A DNA stretch of 64,000 nt from Linanthus parryae (Eukaryota > Streptophyta > Magnoliopsida > Ericales > Polemoniaceae): assembly GCA_023055425.1 (NCBI GenBank), contig JALGPY010000012.1, forward strand, positions 13,451,922-13,515,921, given 5' to 3'. Every line of letters starts with the position of its first letter. Position 1 is the stretch's first letter. A program made the translations under genes and the position numbers. This document shows, one piece after another, positions 11,519-22,647 of this stretch. The notes under the pieces are model-generated. The model did not search any database. It had not been told where the DNA came from and saw only the letters and a list, made by a program, of their open reading frames with translations.

Positions 11519-11629
11519 GAAACTAAAAATTGGGAGGACTTGCCATCAATCTCATCAACATGTATTTTTTTAGATCAAGACTTTTTTGTATGATTTTGTG
11601 TGGGAGATTTTACCATAAATATTTAATTA
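11519..11629. other. Continuation of the left-flank sequence
   Basis: Short AT-rich segment after the retroposon target duplication. It resumes the sequence interrupted at 9622. No feature is seen beyond the TTAATTA candidate target duplication at 11623-11629. Confidence 0.4.
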
Positions 11630-12975
11630 AGGGTAAAAGGCACTGACCACCCCTGAGTTTAGGATAAATTCTTCTCTGATATCCTGTGTTTTGGAAAAAG
11701 ACAAGATGTACCCAATTAATGGAATATTATGTAGAGAATTAGCACCCTTCTGTTAGATTCCATTAGAAAAGTGAGTGATTGGATTTTTTCGGACTATATT
11801 ACCCTTGTATATTGTTTTAGACTTTTTGGTCCTTGTTTCTCATCAAAAACACCAAGAACATCAAGGGGTGGACTTTTTGGTCCTTGTTTCTCATCAAAAA
11901 CACCAAGAACGTCAAGGGGTGGTCAGTGGCTGGAAGATTTCTCCATGAACCAAACAGATTGGAGAAGATTTCACCATGAACCAAATAGATTTCTAGTGAG
12001 GATCATCGGATATTTTATCCAAAACTGGACTTGCCGTCGCCTTTCCTGAGAATTATCAATTCTATAACACAACGCTAGTGCAATAAAAAATGCACAAGTG
12101 GCTTTAGAAACTTTGTTTCGCCATTATTGAGAAACTCACTTCAAACAAACGGTAAAAGTGATTGTAAAAGCACAATCTTTCATTCGTTTATGGCCCTTGT
12201 GATTTTTGTCGTCCGATTGAACTGATACCTTATCTCCTCCAAAAACCACACATCGGTGTGGAAGAGAAAAAATAGAGAGAATAAGGAGAAACACCGATGG
12301 GTGGATGAAGAGAGAAATCAAAGAAGGGGAGGAGGAAGAGGAGGACCAAGATCGAAGCTGCAGGTCCATGTCTGTCACCATTGCCGTCGTCCTTCTGTCG
12401 ACGTCGGCCTGTGTCGCCGTCCTCCTCATCGTCTCCGTCGTCCTCCTCCCGTCTTTGTCGCAATCGACATCCCCTCTCTTCAACTATGGTCTTGCAACAA
12501 TTACGAAGTTCGTTTCTTCGATGCCTAAACCCGAAATCGAGCGACCCAGATCTTGCAACCACTTCAATCATTCGATCTATGGAAACCCGAAATCGATCTT
12601 TGTTTAGCTCTATTTGAACCACTATTCAGCCACTTCAATCAAGGATCTGCTTTTACAAAGCCTTTGAGCGACGGCGTGGTGGTCGCCTGTTGAATCTGAG
12701 AATGACTGAGGGCTTCTTCCATCATTGCGATTTGTGAACGAATTAGTAGTTACCATCAATTGGAAGCTCCAATTTGGGAAGGATGAGGAAGAGGCGGCTA
12801 GGTTTTGGGTGAGAAGGAGGAGGAGATGAGAAGAGAAGAGAATGAGAGAAAATAATGTAGTCCAAATCTGGTAGAGAGAGATTACGGTCATATATAGGGG
12901 TAATTTTATAATATTTCAGGAGTAAAATCGTCTTTTCGTCGCCACCGTTAGAGTCTGTTCAGTGTCTTTTACCCT
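11630..12975. mobile_element. Putative non-autonomous TIR DNA transposon (MULE-like)
   Basis: The ends are inverted: AGGGTAAAAGGCACTGACCA at 11630 and, on the minus strand from 12975, AGGGTAAAAGACACTGAACA. The flanks are TTAATTA (11623-11629) and TTAATCA (12976-12982), a possible imperfect 7-bp target duplication. No transposase is seen. The interior has a 51-bp tandem duplication and C/G-rich arginine- and serine-coding sequence. The minus-strand right half (12860-12630) looks like a captured gene start (ACCCAAAACCTAGCCGCC). Superfamily assignment is uncertain. Confidence 0.45.
11820..11921. repeat. 51-bp tandem duplication
   Basis: Units 11820-11870 and 11871-11921 (GACTTTTTGGTCCTTG...CAAGGGGTG) differ by one base (AACATC / AACGTC). 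A recent local duplication inside the TIR element. Confidence 0.9.
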
Positions 12976-14348
12976 TTAATCAATATTTTACCTTATAGGA
13001 TCGTGATTTACAACACAATATTTACTAATTACAGCACAATCTTTTTTATATGCCATTTTTACCCTTGTCTTTTTGGCCTACCTTTATACTTCTTCTACGG
13101 ACTTTCCAAGATCAATTTAACACCTCTTTACTACCCAGAATGTGTCTCTCTCTTTTCCTCTATGTGACAGATACAATCACTGCATCTGCAATAACCACAC
13201 TATACAACGTGTAAAAGTACTACATGACTTTTCGGGTGGGGGGGGGCAATCGAGAGTGGATTGAGGACCACATCTTAGGGTTTCTTTGAGAGATTGTCAC
13301 GTGGCGCTGTAGATTAATTAATTTTATATTATAACATGGAAAGGGAGGAATTTAATTTTGGAAAACAGATTTAAGCAAATCAGAAAAGGTAAGAGCTACT
13401 ACCAATACGAGACGTAATTATTTTAAATATTTTATATGGTAATGACATGCTTCATAAATGAAGTTATTCCATATATTTCATTTGTCTTTTTAGGGAATGC
13501 AATGTGACATTAATAGGAGTTAATTTTATATAATAACTTAAAAGTAAATAATTTAATTTGAGAAGTACAAATTTATCATTAAAAACTGAAATTATTTAAT
13601 TTGAAAAGCTTATATACGCATTCAAAAGAAAGAAAAGAATTGTGACTGAAAGTTTTGTTGTCAAATGAAAAAAAAACTATGAAAAGAAGAAATAATGATG
13701 AAATATATGGCGTATCTTCCTTTAATGCTAAAAGATATGTAGCAACACTGAAGGAAAAAAAAAACAATGAAATATATGGTGTATGTGACTTTTTATAACG
13801 GAAACATAATACTAACTTACCTTATTGGAGAATGTTACAATTACCATAATAGTATCATTGATCTCAATATTTAATATTTTCGTGAAGAGTCGTGTTACAT
13901 GGACGAAAAAGGCGGACAAAGGTTAAACAAAAAGTAATGTGGCACGGTATACCACGTTTGTACAATTAGTTTCTAAAATTTCTTACAAATATTCATCAAA
14001 GTTGTCGCACAGTATACCGCGTTTGTAAAGGAGAGTTGCGAACACATATTAAATTCTTGTTGTACTTCTTAACATGAATGTTGTTCAATAATGCATATTC
14101 TCAATATTTATATTTATATTATTTTCCAATGAACATGTAAATTAACTAAAATCACAAAATAAAAATTATTTTAATTCTAAAAAGGACAAGCTAGCATAAT
14201 GAAAATTTAAAATTATTTATTTCATCATGATGAGCCTAATTAATTGAGAAATGCATAGAATGTTTGTATTCTCATCATTGTTTGTTTATGGATAATTATC
14301 TGTTTTCTTATTATTTTTTTCGTGTGAGATAATGTTGTTTCTAAGTTT

Positions 14349-14462
14349 GTAGTTTTTTTAATTATTGTCAAAATTTTTCTTACAAGACGAGGGTTAAATG
14401 ATATAGTAGTTTTTTTAATTATTGTCAAAATTTTTCTTACAAGACGAGGGTTAAATGATATA
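14349..14462. repeat. 57-bp tandem duplication
   Basis: Units 14349-14405 and 14406-14462, beginning GTAGTTTTTTTAATTATTG and ending with a GAGGGTTAAATGATATA block, are essentially identical. A recent duplication with no coding content. Confidence 0.9.
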
Positions 14463-14695
14463 AATAGCACAAAACGTTGACAGATGAAAAGAATTCAAGT
14501 TCAAAGTAATTTCGGAAAGAAAAAGTTAAAGTACTTATAATGATATACAAATGGGTTTCGGGTAGCATTTGTTCCCTTATCTTTTCAATGTAGTATTTTT
14601 TTAATATCTTTTTAATTTAGTATTTTCTTTCATTACGTGGGTAAGACATAAGTTATTTCGATGAATTTAATTTCTGTTTCAATCAGAAATTCACT

Positions 14696-14720
14696 GTGCA
14701 TAGCACGAATTAAATGCTAG
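14696..14720 (+). mobile_element. Candidate Helitron 3' terminus
   Basis: GTGC-ATA-GCAC forms a short hairpin (14696-14706), followed ten bases later by CTAG (14717-14720) and then T. A hairpin about 10 nt before CTRR followed by T is the Helitron 3' end signature. No matching 5' TC end or Rep/helicase was found, so this may be a fragment or chance. Confidence 0.35.
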
Positions 14721-14866
14721 TTGACATACTACATGATTAAATATATATTTTTTTAAAGAACATGATTAAGTATACTTAAATGTATACATTTGTTTCCTTA
14801 TAAATAAACAATTAAGAACGATTCAAATTTTATTTATATTTTTTCAATTTAAAAGCGTGAAACAGG

Positions 14867-15098
14867 GGATTTTGTTAGTGTCATTAGGGCACCGGTGGTA
14901 TGATAGTCTATATACTATAGAAGAAGGCACTTTCACTATTCGTGAGTGCATTGCTGTCTTAGTATCATTCATTGGATTTGACAATGATCCAAGGGCTAAG
15001 AGTTGCTGAGTGAGGAGATGAGAGTTATTGAGAGCTAGGTTACCTAGATCGTAGTTTGATGTAGTTCGCGGTACGGGTTCGGGATCACGGTACGCTAG
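14867..15098. other. Left flank of the Tat-like element
   Basis: No gene is seen. The end (GGTTCGGGATCACGGTACGCTAG) is partly repeated just after the element (GGTTCGTGGTACGCTAGG near 46496), so the target was itself a short direct repeat. Confidence 0.45.
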
Positions 15099-15702
15099 TG
15101 TAGATAGTGTGTTCTAGCCACGTGAGTTAGCTTACATGTGGCAGTAATCTAGCACATCTAGTGGTGCTCCAGTATCACACGAGCATTACTCATGCTCATC
15201 CGTATGGGGGCTGCGAGACAGGGCCCCTCGCATATCATTCCACACGGGACTTGTAGGGACTTAGTGGTTTGGAGGCTAGAGTAAGATCTATCGCGCGCGA
15301 GCGACAACCAAGCCCGCGCGCGACCCTTGGTAACTGCTTTGAGAGATTTATGGCCACGTGTCCCATAAACCCGGTCAACCTCACGGTTCCGGTATATACG
15401 GGCGAAGTTCGTAACGGTCCCTATATATGCGTCCGAACGTGACGTTATGGTTGAGGTAATTAAGCCGCCATTAATGGGCGCATTAACCCACTACAACGGT
15501 CACATTTCCACTATATATAGGATCGTTACCCTTCACTGCAATCTTCTGATCACGCTGAAACTCTGGCCATTTTCATACTGTCTCTCTCTCTCATAGTTAT
15601 CACTGCTTGCTCTCTCCCTACTCACGACCTACACTCCACGTGTTTCTATCCTCTACCCCCGGTGTACACTTGGATCTTCCTGAAAGTATTCTCTTGTATA
15701 CA
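15099..15702 (+). repeat. 5' LTR of the Tat-like element
   Basis: 604 bp, TGTAGATAG...GTATACA. TATA-like CTATATATAG at 15511-15520 sits about 180 bp before the end. The sequence just after it (TTGGCGAACTCGACATG) occupies the primer-site position, but I cannot assign a tRNA. Confidence 0.92.
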
Positions 15703-15740
15703 TTGGCGAACTCGACATGAATCGACTTTAGCAAACAACC

Positions 15741-17300
15741 ATGTCTCACGATGAAGATGCCAGCACTAGATCTCCCTCAACAGAGATAACTTCAGGGGAG
15801 GAAAACCGCCCTAATTCCCCATCAGCTGGTTGTACTCCAACCCTGGAGATGTTGAATGCCACCCTCCAGAGCCAGACGAAGGCTATCCAGGCTCAATCTG
15901 CACAAATGGCCCAGATCATGTCGATTCTGGGAACTCTTGCTCAGAATCCGGCACTGGGAACTGCTGTCTCCCAGGGGACAGGGATAACACCCACACCTCC
16001 TAGCTCCAACTTACAAAGCCCACCAACAATTGCCCAGCCATCTCTCATCCAAGGACACATTGCTCAACCATCGGTTGCTGCACTTGTTTCTCAGCTACCT
16101 GCCATTCCCGCTAATGTCCAACCACAGCACCCCTGCTTTCCCCACCAGTGGTTGTAAACAACGCTGGTTACGCCCACAATCCAAGCACTGCATATGTGCC
16201 TTCCCCGGTTGCAACCCTTCTTCCTGCTATGGGAGGAAGTGCACCAGCAAGCATGACGGCCTTAGAGCATCGCCTGGATAATTTCCTTGCAATCCAATGT
16301 TTCACGGACACCGTTATCCCGAAGCTTGATAACGCGCCTCCTATTCCGCGCGAGAATTTATCTGATGCCCAACCCTGTAGAGTACAAAGCTCTCAAATGG
16401 GAGAAGTTCGATGAGGTCAATGGGAATGCTCAGGAGCATGTCATGCGCTTCATCGACATGATGGGGCCACACGAGGTTGATCCTAATCTAAGGATGCGCG
16501 AGTTCCCTAAGTCCTTGGGGCACGTCGCATACAAGTGGTATAGGACCGTGGAGGCCGGCTCCATAAGGACATGGGAGGATATGGTCAAAAAGTTCTACAC
16601 TAAGTTTTTACAAATGGAGGAGAATGTCACAATGATTCATCTGTCATGCATGTATCAAAAGCATGAAGAAGGAGTCGCGTTTACCAAGAAATTCAGGACA
16701 AAGTCACTGGAGTGCAGAGATGAGGTGGTTGAAAGTCGGCTCGTCGAGATATGTGTCCAAGGAATGCGAGACGAGTACAAAGGTATGCTGATTAACTTGA
16801 AAATGCCTACTTTTTCTAAGTTAATCGATTGTACCAAGAATATCGAGCCTATAGTTGAGAGGCAAAGGAAGAAGCATTCCACTGAGCGAGCCCCAGGAGG
16901 ATCGACCTTCAGGATTGGTAGGTTTAACTACAAGAGGGGACGCGAGGCTGAAGTCAGTACAGTCTCACCACACAAACAGCAAAAGGGTTCGACCAAAGAT
17001 GTCCTGCCACTCCCGTGCTCCATTGAGGAGGTAACTCAACTCTGCAAACAGTGGCGCAAAGACGGGATCCTACCCCAGCTTGAAAGGTCACCCACTAGGG
17101 AGAAGCTAAGGTATCCAAAGTGTTGTGAATGCCACGGTAAATTCACGCATCCCACAAATGAATGCAAGAAGCTCAAGTGGCTTGTGAACAAGAAGATGAA
17201 GGAAGGGGGCTGGTTAACAGCGAACAGAGGCAGGATGTGCGCAACAATCCCCTACCAGCCCACTCAGAACAAGATCCAAAAGAAAAAGAGGTGGCCATGA
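15741..17300 (+). pseudogene. Tat-like gag, two frameshifts
   Basis: The ATG at 15741 follows the leader. The N-terminal frame (TLQSQTKAIQAQSAQMAQI, probably coiled coil) runs to 16157. The sequence then continues in another frame (about 16148-16370) and returns to the first frame for the Gag core (MRFIDMMGPHEVDPNLR, WYRTVEAGSIRTWEDM) and a zinc-knuckle-like CCECHGKFTHPTNEC near 17120. It ends at a TGA at 17298-17300. Two shifts in a row imply decay rather than programmed frameshifting. Confidence 0.85.
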
Positions 17301-18312
17301 TCGCGATTATGGACCTCGAAGAAATCGCAGATGATGGGCTACCTGTCGTAGCTGAATTTCATGACGAGGAAGACTATAGCATGGACACGGAGGACTCGCG
17401 CGCCGACAGGATGAAGGGATGTCACAGATTTATGAGTTTCTTTGATGAAATGAACTTTTCAGAAGGATGCCGCAAGGAGATGACAAAGGCAATCCTCAGA
17501 GTGGCAGAAGACTTTGAAGAGGACATAGTTGTCTCTAATGGGAGAGTTGTAAGGGCCTCTCGCTCAAATGAGGGGATAATGGCTTTCTCTTAATCAGACA
17601 AGAAGACAGATGCGAGCCATCAGAAACTCTTGTATGTCACGGCGGTGATCAATGATGTCGAATTCAAAAGGGCATTTGTTGATGGAGGAACGGTCGTCAA
17701 CGTAGTCTCACTCAATACCTTGGAGTTAGCACGAATCCCTGAGAAGAAGATTGCCAGACGTCCATCTCCGTTAATGGGGTTCGGAAGCGGTTCGAGAATG
17801 ATAGTGGGGTGGATTCGCCTGGGACTTCATGTAGGGAAGATAAAGTGTTCTGCCAAGTTTCATATCATCGATGCGAACACTAATTACAATATGATCATCG
17901 GCCGGGCATGGATCCATCGTTTTGATGCAGTACCCTCAACAACCATCAAGTGATGAAGGCCATTTGGAATGGCAGGGTAGTTGAAATACCAGCTTCGGTA
18001 AAACCATTCAACTTGAATGACGCGCACTTAACCGAAGCAGTATGGTTCACTGAGATGGCGGACGAACAGACACCTGGGCCATTTAAGCCAACCCCTTTGC
18101 CTCGGTGGGAGGATATCAAGGACCAGTCACTTGCAGGAGTGATGGTCACAAGGGAAACTCCTAAGGAGAAGATGTCTGCGTGCGAAGGAGTGCCAAAGAC
18201 CGTTTACCAGAAGAAGAACGTATACACCCCAAAAAGGGTAGTGAAGCATGACAGCAAAGGCCAAGAAGTGGAAAGTTTCTACTCCAATGGGAAAAAGTGC
18301 TACCGCATATGA
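17301..18312 (+). pseudogene. Tat-like protease region
   Basis: The linker frame continues to a TAA at 17591-17593. In the same frame comes an aspartic protease (YVTAVINDVEFKRAFVDGGT, then MIIGRAWIHRFDAVPS) ending at 17953. The active-site triplet reads DGG where DSG or DTG is expected. A different frame (17950-18312) carries the protease-RT linker. Stops and frame changes make it non-functional as it stands. Confidence 0.8.
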
Positions 18313-18444
18313 AGGTGAGCGGGGGTACCCCCACCTCAATATGGGGATATCCCTGGGCAAATCAACCAACTCGAGCGAGCACCAAGAGAGGACAGGCTGA
18401 AGCAAGACCCACCGGAGGAGAAATTAAGGGAAGCGCCGGAATGC

Positions 18445-19721
18445 ATGGAGGACAAGCCAAAGCCACAAAAGCATGAGCTAAAGGAGGTATTCTTAAGTCC
18501 ATCCGAAGAAAAGAAGAGGCATGTGTTCCTGAGTGCAGATCTCAAGGGCGAAGATGAAGAAAGATTGCTAGAATTGCTTACAGAGTACAAAGATGTGTTC
18601 GGATGGAAGTACGACGAGATGCCCGACCTTGATACAGGGGTAACGATGCATAGATTGGATGTTGTCCCAGGGACTAAATCAATAAAGCAGAGTGCGAGAA
18701 GTTTCAGACCAGATATAAACATGAAGATCAAAGAAGAAATAGTCAAATCGCTGAACGCCAAGTTCATTGAGCCTAATCATCACCCTACCTGGTTGGCCAA
18801 TATTGTGCCAGTCGTCAGGAAAAATGGACAGCTTTGCATCTGTGTGGACTTCATAGCTCTCAACCGGTTCTGCCCCAAGGACGATTTCCCACTACCAAAC
18901 ATAGACTTGCTCATTGAATCTACCGCAGGTCACCGGATTTTTAGTTTCATGGATGGTTTCAGTGGGTATAATAAAATCAAGATGGACCCTGAAGATGCGA
19001 AGAAAACTCGTTCATCACGCCAGTTGGGGTTTTCCACTACACGGTTATGCCCTTTGGATTGAAAAATGCAGGTGCAACTTATCAACGTGCCATGATGGCT
19101 CTTTTCCATGATATGATGCATCAAGAAGTTGAGTTCTACGTTGATGATTTGGTTATCAAATCAAGAGAAGAAGAAGATCATCTGGGAGATCTACGAAAGG
19201 TGTTCGAAAGATGCAGGAACTTTCAACTAAAGATGAACCCAATGAAGTGCGCATTTGGGGTGACTTCTGGGAAATTCTTGGGGTGTGTGATTCATCGCCA
19301 TGGAATCGAGCCCGATCCTGCGAAGATTTCAGCTATCACTAGCATGGTGGCACCCCACAACCAGAGAACTCTAAAGACATTCTTGGGAAAATTATCGTAT
19401 CTGCGAAGATTTGTACCAACAATCGCAGAGCTGACCTTCTGCTTCGGTGAACTTCTCAAGAAAAACGCCATGTATAGTTGGGCAAAGGAGCATCAGGCCA
19501 CGTTTGAAAAGCTGAAGGACCTGTTGACATCGCCACGTGTAATGATCGCGCCTCAATTAGGGTCACCACTTCTGTTGTATCTGACGTCGACCAGGAAGTC
19601 TATAGGGGCGCTGCTCGTTCAAGAGCATGAAGGACAAGAAAGACCAATCTACTACATCTCCCGCGTGGTACAGCCGGCTGAATCCAGGTACACTATTTTG
19701 CTTCTCACAAAGTTGTGGTAA
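18445..19721 (+). pseudogene. Tat-like reverse transcriptase and truncated RNase H
   Basis: The RT starts with a LLTEYKDVFGWKYDEMP pre-RT motif, followed by SFMDGFSGYNKI near 18945. A frame change near 19020-19050 is followed by MPFGLKNAGATYQRAM and the catalytic YVDD at 19137-19148. The connection and first RNase H domain follow (SIGALLVQEHEGQERPIYY). The frame stops at 19721 after LLLTKLW, where the next frame resumes at SDPIRYLLSH, which indicates a small deletion within RNase H. Confidence 0.88.
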
Positions 19722-20362
19722 TCAAAAATAGTGATCCCATCCGGTATCTGTTAAGTCATTCCTCTCCTTGTGGAAGGCTAGCGAAGTGGTACATGACCAT
19801 CTCGCAATATGATATTACATGTTCTCGTCCAAAAGCAGTTAAGTCTCAGGCAGTGGCAAATTTATTGGCACAACTCCCAGACAACAATCATGAGCCTATG
19901 ATAGAGGAGGATTTAGAAGGACCCGAAATTTATGTTTTCGAAACACTCAACTGGAAGCTGCATTTTGATGGCTCATCAACAAGAAAAGGAGGAGGAATTG
20001 GTGTTGTCTTGACCAAGCCAGATGGGGAAGTTATTCAAATGTTGACTAAGTTGGATTTCCCAGTTACTAACAACAAAGCAGAGTGTGAGGCTCTAATCGC
20101 AGGGCTCCTTGCAGCTAAGGCACTGGAAGTAAACAACTTAATGGTCATGGGAGACTCGAAGCTTATTGGCAAACAAGCTTCGGGCGAGTATGGCCTAAAA
20201 GAGATAAATTTATTGAGTTACATGACTATGGTTCAGAAGCTGGTACAGCAGTTCCACGATGTCAAATATGACATAATCCTAGAGCCGATAATCGACATGC
20301 AGATGCTTTATCCACTTTGGGGTCCAAAATCAATGCCGACAAATGCCCAGCAAGGGTTTTGA
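19722..20362 (+). pseudogene. Second (archaeal-type) RNase H domain of the Tat-like pol
   Basis: After the remnant of the first RNase H comes a second domain with FDGSSTRKGGGIG near 19966, NNKAECEALIAGL near 20070 and VMGDSKLI near 20142, providing the D-E-D residues. The dual RNase H arrangement is characteristic of the Tat lineage. The domain end is frameshifted and stops at 20362. Confidence 0.85.
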
Positions 20363-21826
20363 TCGAAGTCAGAACCACCCCAGATCTAGCACAAGTGTTA
20401 TGCGAAGAAGAGTCTGCAGAAGCTGAAGATTGGAGGAGGCCAATACTACACACGATTGCTGAATAGACAAGCAAAGAAAATTAGGCATCCACAACGGGGT
20501 TCTGTGTGCATGATAACTCCCTTTACTATAAGGGACCAAGAGGAGTGCTCATGCGATGTGCCTCACAGAAGGAAGGGCAGACACTATTAGAGAAAATCCA
20601 CCAACACTCGTGCGGAGAAAATGAAGTGTCCGTCTATAAAAAAGCCCAGAGGTATGGGATTCACTGGCCATAGATGTCAACGTATGCTGCAATCATTCAA
20701 GGGAACTGCGAGAATTGTGCATTGATCAAAGATTCACTAGAAATTGCTGCAATTGATGATAACAAAGACTGGAGGAAGCCACTGTTTGACTATTTGAAGG
20801 AAGGAATCGAACCAGCCCACAGGAAAGAAGCGTAAAAGCTAAAAAGGAAGGCAACTCGATTTGTGGTAAAAGAAAACATACTCTGGCGAAGAGGACATGA
20901 GAGAAATCTGCTGCGCGAAGTTATGTAGGCAACTCCTCACTATTGGTTACTTCTGGCCCACAATGGAACCAGATTGTCACACCAAGGTCAAGAGGTGCCA
21001 AGAATGCCAGTTTAAAGGTAACCTAGTACACGCTCCTGCTGTAGACTTGCATGCATTGGGAACACCTTGGACATTCCACACTTAAGCCTTGGATTTTATT
21101 GGCCCTATCCGCCCAGCCTCACATGCGAATCAGTTCATCCTGACTGCAACTGAGCAATTCACCAAGTGGGTGGAAGCGGTGCATCTCAAGGCGGCAAACG
21201 CACTGGCAGTCGTTAAATTCATTCAGGAGAATATTATGTATCATTTTTGGATCCCCAATTCTATTCTCTCTGAGAACGGGACTCCTTTCATTAATCGTCA
21301 AGTGGCTGCGAAATTAGCAAAGTACAACATAAGGCAAGTGTGCTCCACACCCTATTATCCAAAAGAGAATGGACAAGCAAAAGCCGCGAACAAGACATTG
21401 CTGAGGATCCTAAGTAAAATGGTCGCAGATGATCACAAGAAGTGCGAGAGTTCCCTAAGTCTGGCTCTATGGTCATATCGCACATCGTCGAGGACTCTCA
21501 CAGGAGTCTCTCCCTTCCTTTTATGCTATGGAGCCGAGGTTGTCGTCCCAACTGAAGTCAAAGTTAATTCTGCAAGGTTAGCCTTTAATGCTTTGTACGA
21601 GAATCAACGAGACCACGATCTTATCCTGCTGGAAGAAAGACGTGAAGAGGCCAAGAGAGTTAACACGAAGTACAAAGAAAGGATCGCTCGCGCCTACAAC
21701 AAAACTTTCCAACACCGAGACTTTGCAGTTGGATATCTGGTCCTACGAGCTTCGGATCACTGTATGCAAGAAGCAGCTCATCCTAAGTTCGCGTCTAACT
21801 GTGAGGGACCATTCGAAGTCAAATAG
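20363..21826 (+). pseudogene. Tat-like integrase, catalytic residues substituted
   Basis: Two zinc-finger-like HHCC remnants occur: one around 20580-20740 (EKIHQHSCGE, YGIHWP, NCENC) and one around 20930-21020 (IGYFWPTM, VKRCQECQ). The catalytic core begins LDFIGPI at ~21086. The second acidic position reads SENG (codon 21272-21274, expected SDNG). The third reads GQAKA (codon 21380-21382, expected GQAEA). The core is otherwise open to 21826. Stops interrupt the linker repeatedly. An E-to-K change at the third catalytic position should abolish activity. Confidence 0.85.
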
Positions 21827-22647
21827 GTTTTCGACAGTGGCTACTGCACCATTCAGAGGCTTCATGGGACTGCAACAACTCCAAGTCCAATCAACATGTG
21901 CATGATTAAGAAGTACTATCCCTAGCTTTATTTATTCCATTCCAATTCATATGTTTTATTGCTTGTATTCTGCATTGCTTCCTCCCATATGAGGAATATG
22001 TTTTCATGCTCCTCCCATATGAGGATGCCTTCTTAATGTTAATAACTCTCCCATATGAGAGAACTTTTATCAAGTTATTGCCTCGTTGCTTCATTTACTT
22101 AATTTCTCATATTACTAATGCATGATAATTAATCCTAAGCCTATCTTCCTAGATAGAAACAATAACAAAAGTAAGATCCTATGTGATCCAAAGCCTATCT
22201 GCCTAGATAGCAGCGTAACAAAACATGATCCGACGTGATCCAAAGCCTATTTGCCTAGATAGCAGGGATAACAAAACATGATCATATGTGATCCAAAGCC
22301 TATCTGCCTAGATAGCAACGATGTCAAGAACATGATCCTATGTGATCCATAGCTTATCTGCCTAGACAGTGGCAATAACAACCGCACATAAGCCTGTATG
22401 TTTAGATCGCAGCGAAAGAAACTGCAAAAGCCTTATTCATATTGAGCAATAAATATTGAAACGCGAAATAAGATCATTTTGTTGCAGAAAACGAAAGCCA
22501 ACATTGTGTTCAAATGTTTGAAAAACAAAACAGCGTTACAACACACATTTTTCTAAAAAAACATATAGCTATTGAAACAAATCCTTGTCTAAAGGGTCCT
22601 CCGGCGATAAAAAGATCAAAGCTTTCTCCGCCTTGGCAATGTCTAGC
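21827..22647 (+). other. Tat-like spacer between integrase and antisense gene
   Basis: Non-coding. CTCCCATATGAG or a close form occurs near 21982, 22012 and 22048. A ~53-bp minisatellite follows at 22137-22430, then the 3' end of the antisense frame. Confidence 0.7.
22137..22430 (+). repeat. ~53-bp minisatellite in the Tat-like element
   Basis: Five to six diverged units start AAGCCTATCTGCCTAGATAG (at 22137, 22191, 22243, 22296, 22350, with a partial at 22390). Each contains ACATGATC and TATGTGATCC. Spacings of 52-54 bp show a tandem array. Such arrays between pol and the 3' LTR are common in Tat-lineage elements. Confidence 0.88.

Larger units (their letters stand above)
12976..14866. other. 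AT-rich spacer
   Basis: No coding sequence is supported. The stretch holds a short G-run near 13240, A/T-rich low-complexity sequence, a 57-bp tandem duplication (14349-14462) and a candidate Helitron terminus (14696-14720). Confidence 0.6.

Noticed and set aside
12136..12622. Overlapping arginine/serine-rich frames on both strands
   Set aside because: Low-complexity CT/GA-rich sequence is open in many frames; no domain or codon signal favours one.
15741..18312. Programmed frameshifting between gag and pol of the Tat-like element
   Set aside because: There are several shifts and stops in both directions, and the LTRs are old, so decay is the simpler reading.
22137..22430. CRISPR-like array
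   Set aside because: Units are contiguous and diverged without unique spacers, in a plant retrotransposon: a minisatellite.
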